The notes under the pieces are model-generated. The model did no database searches and had not been told where the DNA came from. It was given only the letters and a program-made list of their open reading frames with translations. DNA of 6,287 nt from Cellvibrionales bacterium UBA2618 (lineage in GTDB: Bacteria > Pseudomonadota > Gammaproteobacteria > Pseudomonadales > Porticoccaceae). Below are positions 1 to 5,506 of this stretch, in pieces. Position 1 is the stretch's first letter. Each line of letters begins with the position of its first letter. The DNA lies in assembly GCA_002339165.1 (NCBI GenBank), contig DDJS01000067.1, positions 4,181-10,467 of the forward strand. The letters run 5' to 3'. A program made the position numbers and the translations under genes.

Positions 1-666
1 GAGCATAGCGAGCGTTACGCCCGCGCCCAAGAATGGTTTGACTACGTGCAAAAAATTTGGACGGCAGACACAGCATTTGATTGGGATGGCACCTATTTTC
101 AAGGTAAAGGCGTGTATGGAAACCCCAAGCCGGTGCAGTCCAGGGTGCCGATTTTAAATGCTGCGGCCTCCAAGGAAGGCCGCGAATTTGCAATGCGCAA
201 CGCCGATTTTCTGTTTACGCCAGTGTTCGATTTTGATCAGGCACGAGCGACCGCGGATGAAATTAGCAAGGCGGCAGCGAAAAATAACCGAGAGGTCGGT
301 GTGTTCACCTTTTGTACCGTCGTGTGCCGACCGACGATGCGCGAGGCCGAAGAGTATCTGGATCACTACGCTAACAAAAACGCCGACTGGGAGGCGGTAG
401 ACTATTTGATGAAATTACAGGGCATGCACGCGCAGTCGTTTACCCCCGAGGCTCTGGGAATGTTCAGAGATCGGTTTGCCGCCGGCCATGGTGGCTTCCC
501 TCTAGTGGGTACGCCCGAGCACATTGCCGATCAATTGGAACAATTAAGCGCTACCGGGATTGCTGGGGTCACGCTGGCGTTTGTCGATTACGCGGCAGAA
601 TTCCCCTATTTTGCCGCGCAGGTATTGCCATTGCTGGAAGCGAGGGGGTTGCGCAACAGTCAGTGA
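1..666 (+). CDS. Luciferase-like flavin-dependent monooxygenase, 3' part (5' end outside window)
   Basis: The reading frame is open from base 1 to the TGA at 664-666, giving 221 visible residues. The GTG at 46 is an internal valine codon, not a start, because coding continues upstream of it. The fragment resembles the C-terminal half of the bacterial luciferase-like (LLM) FMN/F420 oxidoreductase fold. Visible family features are an FDWDGTYFQGKG segment, a PILNAAASKEGREFA segment (the usual phosphate/flavin-binding region followed by NADFLFTP), a GTPEHIADQLEQL helix, and a VLPLLEARGLR tail. The tail and the HYANKNADWEAVDYL region recall the RutA/SfnG-like group, which uses reduced FMN and O2 to oxygenate small organic substrates; this subgroup call is by eye. 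The protein should be cytoplasmic. It lies 71 nt upstream of the receptor gene in the same direction, so a shared catabolic role is likely. The substrate and the N-terminal active-site residues cannot be judged. Confidence 0.88.
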   Translation, partial: EHSERYARAQEWFDYVQKIWTADTAFDWDGTYFQGKGVYGNPKPVQSRVPILNAAASKEGREFAMRNADFLFTPVFDFDQARATADEISKAAAKNNREVGVFTFCTVVCRPTMREAEEYLDHYANKNADWEAVDYLMKLQGMHAQSFTPEALGMFRDRFAAGHGGFPLVGTPEHIADQLEQLSATGIAGVTLAFVDYAAEFPYFAAQVLPLLEARGLRNSQ

Positions 667-685
667 AATTGCGTTCGGGGCAAGC

Positions 686-720
686 GAAAAAATAAAACAT
701 AACTAAAACTAAACATAATA
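686..720 (+). promoter_or_regulatory. A-rich intergenic tract, possible promoter/operator of the receptor gene
   Basis: The 71-nt gap between the monooxygenase stop and the receptor start contains a strongly A-rich stretch unlike the GC-richer flanks. It holds two exact copies of AAACATAA (695-702 and 711-718) separated by 8 nt, so their period is 16 nt. CATAAT at 714-719 matches five of six bases of a sigma-70 -10 box, but there is no convincing -35 box at the right distance. It may be a promoter, an UP-like element or a regulator site for receptor expression. This rests on composition and repeats only. Confidence 0.3.
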
Positions 721-725
721 TTCGC

Positions 726-729
726 GGAG
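726..729 (+). promoter_or_regulatory. Ribosome binding site of the TonB-dependent receptor
   Basis: GGAG lies 8 nt upstream of the ATG at 738. This is good Shine-Dalgarno spacing and supports that start codon, which is also the one that gives a complete signal peptide. Confidence 0.75.
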
Positions 730-737
730 ACAGCAAG

Positions 738-3209
738 ATGAAAAAATATACAGCAAAAGAGCCTAAAATCAGATACGCCAGTGGGCTGTTAATCGCATCC
801 TTGAGCGTTCCTAGTTTTGCTCAGGGCGTGCTCGAGGAAGTGATAGTTACGGCGCAAAAGCGCGAGCAGAATATTCAGGAAGTGCCGATTGCGATTACCG
901 CCTTTACCGGTGCTCAAATGGCGGCTCTCGGTGTGACCGAGAGTTTTGACATTGCCGCCTTTAGCCCCGGCGTGCACATCAGTGGTAATCTCGCAGGCCA
1001 AAATACCCAGTTCTCGATTCGCGGCGTTACCCAAAATGATTTTGCCGATATCATCGAAGCTCCTAACGCGGTTTACCTCGATGAAGGCTATATCGCGGTC
1101 GCTCAAGGGCAAACCTTTGGAATCTTCGATATCGAGCGGGTGGAAATTCTAAAAGGTCCTCAGGGAACGCTGTTTGGACGCAACGCCACTGGTGGTTTAA
1201 TTCACTTTCAATCGAACAAGCCGAATTTCGATGCGACTAGCGGCTACGTCGATGTTGAAGTGGGTCAATTTGACAGCGATGCAGATGCCATGCGCACCAC
1301 GCTGGAGGCTGCGGTTGGTGGCCCGCTGAGCGAGACACTGGCGGGCCGTATTGCGGTGCGCATGAACAAGCAAGATGGCTATCTAAAGAACCTCTACCCT
1401 CAAGGTGCCGCCAGCGGTCTGGGCGCGGGTGCTTCGGGCAAGGGCGCGGGCGCGGATCTTGGTGATGATGACACCAAGGCTGTGCGCCTAAGTCTGGCCT
1501 TTCAACCGAGCGATCAGTTGTCGCTAGCTGCGTCGTTTAACTATGCCAAATCCGACGTGTCGACCGGTCCCTATCAATCCAAGTCGACCATTGGTGTGCT
1601 CGATGCGCAGAATGAACTTGTCAATGTGATCGACACCCCGGCGTCAGAAACGCGACTCTCGATAGCCGCAGACGGCTCGGACGGCGGCGCCAATGCGATC
1701 GATGGATCCTATCCTCTAGCACCCGGCGGAGCTATTGGTATTCAGAGCCGCCCGGTACCTGGCGGCGATTTCTTTGGCTATCTCGATCGGGATGGCGATG
1801 ATTTTACCTTTTCCAGTGATTTCGCGTTTGAGGATCAGGGCTTTACTGAAACCAGCGGTTTCAACCTACGGGTTGAATATACCTTCGCTAATGGACTTGA
1901 ATTCACCGCCATTAGCGACGTCAAAGAATATGAAAAACTGTTGTTTATCGACGTTGATTCGGCGCCGATCAATCAGTTGGCCAATTATGCCGGCGTCGAT
2001 GCCAGCACCTTTAGTCAGGAAATTCGCCTTAGCGGCGACAGTGATCGCGCCCGTTGGATAATCGGTGCCTACTACTTAAATATCGACAACAAAGCTGACA
2101 ATGGTTTAAAAGCGCCGGCCGATAGTATTATTGACGGTGCCTTTACCGGTGGCGTGGGCGGCGGCTTGGCGGCCATTGATATTGGTACCAAGGGCGATCT
2201 GCAAACCGATTCGTTTAGCCTGTTTGGCCAGTACGAATACGATGTGAGCGACACCGTTACCTGGATCGCCGGCATCCGCGCAATCAAAGAGAAGAAAGAC
2301 TACGAGGTCAATATTGGCGTTTATCCATCGTTTAATTCCTTTTCAGTGAATCAAGGCAATTTTATCCCCAACATCTTTGGTGCTGGATCGCCGTTCAACT
2401 ATCAAAACGATACCTCGGACAACCTCTGGGCCGGTAATTTGCAAGTACAGTGGCAGCAGAGCGAGGACATGATGATCTACGCTGGAATCAAGCGCGGCGT
2501 CAAAGCTGGGAGTTATAACATGGCGCTACTCGGGTCATATCTCGGCGGCGGTGCTGGCGCCGGTGTGCCGTATGACGAAGAGGTATTAACCGCTTACGAG
2601 GCCGGCTTCAAACGCTCGGTTGGCGATTCGACGCGCATCAATGGTTCGTTCTATTACTATGACTACAAAGATTATCAGGCGTTCTTATTCGTCGACGTCG
2701 GCGGTAACGTCATCAACCGCGATGCCGAAACGGTCGGTATGGAACTCGAAATTCAATCCACACCGAGCGCCGGTCTAGACCTCTTGGCGAGCGTTTCCTA
2801 CATCGATGCCAAGGTCAAAGATCTACCGTTGCGCGTTGGTTCGCCGTTGCCGCCACGCGACGTGGTACCAACTTATACCCCGGAAATGCAGGCCACGGCG
2901 CTAGCCCGTTATGCATGGTCGGCAATGGGCGGCACTCTGGCAGTGCAGGGCGATATCAGCTATTCGGATGACTATTATTACAATCTTCGCAACTTTGACG
3001 CGGACAAATTTGACAGCTATGTAATGGTTAACGCCATGCTGTCTTGGCAATCCACAGATGAAAAACTGTCGGCTTCTCTGGCAATCAGAAACCTTACCGA
3101 TGAGCGCGCTGGCATTCAGGGTTTTGATCTGGCCACGCTCTGCGGCTGTAACGAAGTGTCGTACCGTGCTCCGCGTTATTACTCGGTGTCGGTAAAGCGC
3201 GAGTTTTAA
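738..3209 (+). CDS. TonB-dependent outer-membrane receptor
   Basis: This 823-residue protein is a complete TonB-dependent receptor for active uptake across the outer membrane, powered by TonB-ExbB-ExbD. Residues 1-28 form a signal peptide: a basic start (MKKYTAKEPKIR), a hydrophobic core and an SFA cleavage site before Q29. A TonB box follows at about 33-42 (EEVIVTAQKR). The plug domain spans roughly 45-165 and includes FSIRGVTQN, VEILKGPQGTLFGRNATGG and an FQSNKP segment. The rest is a beta-barrel ending in aromatic-rich strands and the terminal SVSVKREF, whose final Phe is the usual outer-membrane assembly signal. Full length is typical of the family (about 700-900). The plug style is that of receptors common in catabolic clusters of marine proteobacteria and sphingomonads, and no siderophore genes are nearby, so an organic substrate is more likely than iron; this is inference. 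Oddities are a Gly/Ala-rich stretch at residues 223-245 and a Cys-x-Cys pair at 802/804. Confidence 0.95.
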   Translation: MKKYTAKEPKIRYASGLLIASLSVPSFAQGVLEEVIVTAQKREQNIQEVPIAITAFTGAQMAALGVTESFDIAAFSPGVHISGNLAGQNTQFSIRGVTQNDFADIIEAPNAVYLDEGYIAVAQGQTFGIFDIERVEILKGPQGTLFGRNATGGLIHFQSNKPNFDATSGYVDVEVGQFDSDADAMRTTLEAAVGGPLSETLAGRIAVRMNKQDGYLKNLYPQGAASGLGAGASGKGAGADLGDDDTKAVRLSLAFQPSDQLSLAASFNYAKSDVSTGPYQSKSTIGVLDAQNELVNVIDTPASETRLSIAADGSDGGANAIDGSYPLAPGGAIGIQSRPVPGGDFFGYLDRDGDDFTFSSDFAFEDQGFTETSGFNLRVEYTFANGLEFTAISDVKEYEKLLFIDVDSAPINQLANYAGVDASTFSQEIRLSGDSDRARWIIGAYYLNIDNKADNGLKAPADSIIDGAFTGGVGGGLAAIDIGTKGDLQTDSFSLFGQYEYDVSDTVTWIAGIRAIKEKKDYEVNIGVYPSFNSFSVNQGNFIPNIFGAGSPFNYQNDTSDNLWAGNLQVQWQQSEDMMIYAGIKRGVKAGSYNMALLGSYLGGGAGAGVPYDEEVLTAYEAGFKRSVGDSTRINGSFYYYDYKDYQAFLFVDVGGNVINRDAETVGMELEIQSTPSAGLDLLASVSYIDAKVKDLPLRVGSPLPPRDVVPTYTPEMQATALARYAWSAMGGTLAVQGDISYSDDYYYNLRNFDADKFDSYVMVNAMLSWQSTDEKLSASLAIRNLTDERAGIQGFDLATLCGCNEVSYRAPRYYSVSVKREF

Positions 3210-3222
3210 TCGATTGACAACG

Positions 3223-3248
3223 GCTCGCCGATCGTCGGATCGGCGAGC
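3223..3248 (+). terminator. Perfect 11-bp GC-rich hairpin after the receptor gene (partial terminator or mRNA-stabilising stem)
   Basis: GCTCGCCGATC (3223-3233), a GTCG loop (3234-3237) and GATCGGCGAGC (3238-3248) form a perfect 11-bp stem starting 13 nt after the receptor stop codon. No T-run follows, so it is not a classical intrinsic terminator. A strong stem between cistrons of one operon often protects the 3' end of the upstream message or lowers downstream read-through, and that would let the receptor be made in excess over the dehydrogenase. The stem is seen directly; its role is inferred. Confidence 0.6.
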
Positions 3249-3256
3249 GCATAGAC

Positions 3257-3261
3257 GGAGG
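3257..3261 (+). promoter_or_regulatory. Ribosome binding site supporting the GTG start at 3269
   Basis: GGAGG lies 7 nt upstream of GTG at 3269. It decides the start of the Tat-signal subunit, since that GTG sits directly before the twin-arginine motif and no in-frame ATG gives an intact signal. The site lies between the 11-bp hairpin and the right arm of the outer inverted repeat. Confidence 0.8.
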
Positions 3262-3268
3262 ATCAATC

Positions 3269-3823
3269 GTGAACAAGTTATCGCGGCGCGACTTTATCGC
3301 CTCAACGGGTATCGGTCTGACCTGCTGGGTCTCGGGCGTCGGTGTGTTGTTGTCGCCGCAACAGGCGCAGGCCGCCGCTATACCGTTAGAGACGTTAACC
3401 GATACCCAGGCCACCACCCTCGGTGCTCTGGGTAATGCGTTGGTTCCCGGCGCGCGCAATGCCGGTTTGGTGCAATACGTCGACAACCAATTGGGCGTCG
3501 ATAATACGCTGCTGATATTGAAGTACTTGGGGATCGGTACTGCCGATATGCCGGGCTTTTATCGATCTGCGCTGGACAGTGCTTATGGGCATTGTCAAAA
3601 CCTGTTCCAAACCACACCGCTGAAGCTGACAGCCGTTCAAGCCCATCGTTGGGCAGGCAGTATCGCCGGGGGTGCGGATTCAGATTGGCGTGGCCCGCCG
3701 GCCGGTTTTTTCTTCTTTGTGGTGCGCGCCGACGCCTGCGATGTGGTATTTGGTTCGCGCCAGGGTACCGAGGACATCGGGGCCCCGTTCATGGCGCACA
3801 TTGAGCCGACACAGCCATGGTAG
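3269..3823 (+). CDS. Tat-exported small subunit, gluconate 2-dehydrogenase subunit 3-like
   Basis: This 184-residue protein starts at GTG with a well-placed GGAGG. The N-terminus carries a twin-arginine signal (S5-R6-R7-D8-F9-I10), a hydrophobic stretch at about 14-28, and a probable AQA cleavage site near residue 35. The mature part matches the Gluconate_2-dh3 pattern: an LTDTQATTLGALGNALVPG helix near 43-61, and a C-terminal block with W140-R-G-P-P, VVRADACDVVFG and PFMAHIEPTQPW ending at residue 184. Proteins of this family are small partners of FAD-dependent GMC dehydrogenases, helping the catalytic subunit fold and be exported through Tat. The next gene overlaps it by 7 nt and encodes such a flavoprotein, which strongly supports the pairing. 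A four-Phe run sits at 147-150. It probably works in the periplasm. It has no recognisable cofactor site and is unlikely to be an enzyme alone. Confidence 0.88.
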   Translation: MNKLSRRDFIASTGIGLTCWVSGVGVLLSPQQAQAAAIPLETLTDTQATTLGALGNALVPGARNAGLVQYVDNQLGVDNTLLILKYLGIGTADMPGFYRSALDSAYGHCQNLFQTTPLKLTAVQAHRWAGSIAGGADSDWRGPPAGFFFFVVRADACDVVFGSRQGTEDIGAPFMAHIEPTQPW

Positions 3824-5397
3824 GGGGCAGCAATGGCGCGGTCAGCAAGCCCGCGTACGATTCTATTATCGTCGGCTCGGGTGCCTCGGGGAGTATTGTT
3901 GCTGCCGCGTTGGCGGCTGCTGGCCAGTCGGTATTGATATTGGAGGCCGGTCCGCGTCGCGAGCTTGCCCAGCTAACCAGTTCGCAACTGTTTGCGCGGG
4001 GTTTAAAGTGGTCCGGCGCGCCGGTCGAAGAAGAGGGCAATCACACCATCGGCCACGGTTTTAACGCCGGTTTTGGCGCTGGGGGTTCTGCACTGCATCA
4101 CTACGGTGTTTGGCCGCGCTTGCACAGCAACGACTTTGACGTGCTCAGCAAACACGGAAAAAATCTCGACTGGCCGATCGGCTACGAGGATTTGAGACCC
4201 TATTACGATGCCGTGCAGTCAGACGTCGGTCTGAGTGGCGATGCCGAAGCTGAGATATGGCGCCCACAGGGAGCTCCCTATCCGCTGCCGCCACTGCCGG
4301 TTTTTCGGCAGGGCAAGGTCATAGACCGAGGCTTTCGGGCTATGGGACTGAGCACAGCGCCGATTCCGATGGCGATCAACAGTATTCCAAACAACGGCGC
4401 GCCGGGTTGCACCTACGATGGTTGGTGCGATGCGGGGTGCCCGATAGGCGCGCTTAAAAACCCTCTGGTAACCCACCTAGCTAGGGCTCAAAAACTCGGC
4501 GTGGAAATTTGCTATGGCGCACAGGTCAGCCGAGTGGTGATGTCCAGTGATGCTCAACGGGTAGCGAAAGGTGTCGAGTATTTCGATAGCCATGGCGTTA
4601 AACAGACGGTTAACGCAGGTACCGTGGTGATCGCCGCGTTTGCCGTGCAATCGGTGCGCATACTATTAAATTCACAGTATGCCGACGGCGTGGCGGTCGG
4701 CGATCGCGGAGCCAAACTCGGTCGCTATTTAATGACTCACCCCGGTTGCACGGTATTCGGTCTGTTTAATGATCCTACCGATCCTCACTTAGGGCCAACT
4801 GGCGGACAATTGATTTGCCACGATCATTATGATGACAAAACCGCGATTAAAGACAGTTTTGGGTCTTACCAGTGGTTGATCGCCAATGCGGTTAAACCCA
4901 ACGGCCTACTGGGATATGCCAACAGCCGGCCGGACATTTTTGGCGCTGAACTAAAACCCTTTATGCAACGCGCGGCCAAGCATATTGGCAACATGCTGTA
5001 CGTTGGGGAGGATAGCTCGTCGGCTGAAAACCGTATTTTGTTGAGTGATCGTCGGGATAAATTTGGCCTGCCGATAGCCCGCACGATCCACAATGCCGGC
5101 CCCGAACAAGACGCCCAACTGGCCTTTGCAATGGATGAGGGCAAACAGATTTTTCGCGCCGCCGGAGCCACCGAGGTATGGACTGGGCCGCGCGCGCCGA
5201 TCCATATCATGGGGGGTGCTGTTATGGGTAGTGATCCTGAGCTGTCGGTCACCAACGACCTTGGCAAGGTACACCATACGGATAATCTCTATGTGGTTGG
5301 GCCGAGCACCTTCCCTACCAGTGGCGCGGTCAATCCGACTTTTACCGTCAGCGCGCTGGCCTATCGAACCGCCGAGCACTTGGCGAGCAAGAATTGA
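3817..5397 (+). CDS. GMC-family FAD-dependent dehydrogenase, catalytic subunit
   Basis: This 526-residue GMC oxidoreductase has an N-terminal FAD-binding motif (G20-S-G-A-S-G25), E43 in LILEAGP for the ribose, and GFGAGGSALHHYG near 85-97. A Cys cluster follows (C198, C204, C208, in CTYDGWCDAGCPIGA). The C-terminal signature runs from H463 (HIMGGAVMG) through NLYVVGPSTFPTSG to N506 (NPTFTVSALA); H463 and N506 are the likely catalytic His/Asn pair. It is closest in style to gluconate, sorbitol and glucose FAD dehydrogenase large subunits, which oxidise alcohol groups and pass electrons to cytochromes or quinones rather than to O2. It has no signal peptide and overlaps the Tat-signal subunit by 7 nt (ATGGTAG), so it probably folds with that partner and is co-exported to the periplasm. 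The Shine-Dalgarno is weak, so coupled translation is likely. No cytochrome c subunit follows. The substrate is unknown; context suggests a lipophilic alcohol rather than a sugar. Confidence 0.93.
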   Translation: MVGGSNGAVSKPAYDSIIVGSGASGSIVAAALAAAGQSVLILEAGPRRELAQLTSSQLFARGLKWSGAPVEEEGNHTIGHGFNAGFGAGGSALHHYGVWPRLHSNDFDVLSKHGKNLDWPIGYEDLRPYYDAVQSDVGLSGDAEAEIWRPQGAPYPLPPLPVFRQGKVIDRGFRAMGLSTAPIPMAINSIPNNGAPGCTYDGWCDAGCPIGALKNPLVTHLARAQKLGVEICYGAQVSRVVMSSDAQRVAKGVEYFDSHGVKQTVNAGTVVIAAFAVQSVRILLNSQYADGVAVGDRGAKLGRYLMTHPGCTVFGLFNDPTDPHLGPTGGQLICHDHYDDKTAIKDSFGSYQWLIANAVKPNGLLGYANSRPDIFGAELKPFMQRAAKHIGNMLYVGEDSSSAENRILLSDRRDKFGLPIARTIHNAGPEQDAQLAFAMDEGKQIFRAAGATEVWTGPRAPIHIMGGAVMGSDPELSVTNDLGKVHHTDNLYVVGPSTFPTSGAVNPTFTVSALAYRTAEHLASKN

Positions 5398-5470
5398 CCT
5401 CAGAGCCTAGTGACACAAGAGTCGGCAGAATAACCTTCAGGTGCACAATCGAGACTTTCAGGATAGACTA

Positions 5471-5506
5471 ATGTCTGCCTTAAAACTATTGCGCGGGAGT
5501 TGTTGA
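5471..5506 (+). CDS. Possible 11-codon leader ORF before the hydratase
   Basis: In the 108-nt gap after the dehydrogenase, an ATG at 5471 has AGGA at 5460-5463 with 7-nt spacing and encodes MSALKLLRGSC. Its TGA (5504-5506) overlaps the hydratase ATG as TGATG, a layout typical of translational coupling. It may be a leader peptide that feeds ribosomes to the next gene, or a chance ORF. It is too short to judge by composition, and its peptide shows no run of one amino acid that would suggest attenuation. No terminator-like hairpin was found in the rest of the gap. Confidence 0.25.
   Translation: MSALKLLRGSC
5495..5499 (+). promoter_or_regulatory. Ribosome binding site of the enoyl-CoA hydratase
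   Basis: GGGAG is placed 6 nt before the ATG at 5506. The frame upstream has stops at 5431 and 5464, and only TTG codons lie between the second stop and this ATG, so 5506 is the clear start. Confidence 0.7.

Larger units (their letters stand above)
3211..3269 (+). repeat. Outer inverted repeat enclosing hairpin and ribosome binding site
   Basis: CGATTGA at 3211-3217 and TCAATCG at 3263-3269 are perfect 7-bp inverted repeats. They flank the 11-bp hairpin at 3223-3248, so the whole gap between the receptor stop and the next start can fold into one two-tier stem. The right arm includes the first base of the GTG start, and the GGAGG at 3257-3261 falls in the internal loop. It could be an RNA element controlling translation of the dehydrogenase pair, or a DNA dyad bound by a regulator. 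The outer arms are short enough that chance is possible. Confidence 0.45.

Noticed and set aside
46..48. GTG at 46 as the start of the monooxygenase gene
   Set aside because: The frame is open back to base 1 with sensible coding sequence and no ribosome binding site precedes the GTG, so the gene simply continues out of the window.
3214..3219. Perfect TTGACA as a -35 box before the Tat-signal subunit gene
   Set aside because: No -10-like hexamer occurs 16-19 nt downstream; that position is the GC-rich hairpin. The nearest weak candidate (CATAGA at 3250-3255) is 30 nt away.
3094..3486. 130-codon minus-strand ORF spanning the receptor end and the small-subunit start
   Set aside because: It is opposite two well-supported genes and its translation is low-complexity Arg/Pro-rich with no family resemblance, as expected for a shadow in GC-rich DNA.
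5398..5470. Terminator between the dehydrogenase and the hydratase
   Set aside because: Only a 4-bp stem (ACCT/AGGT near 5433-5442) is visible and there is no T-run, so read-through is more likely.
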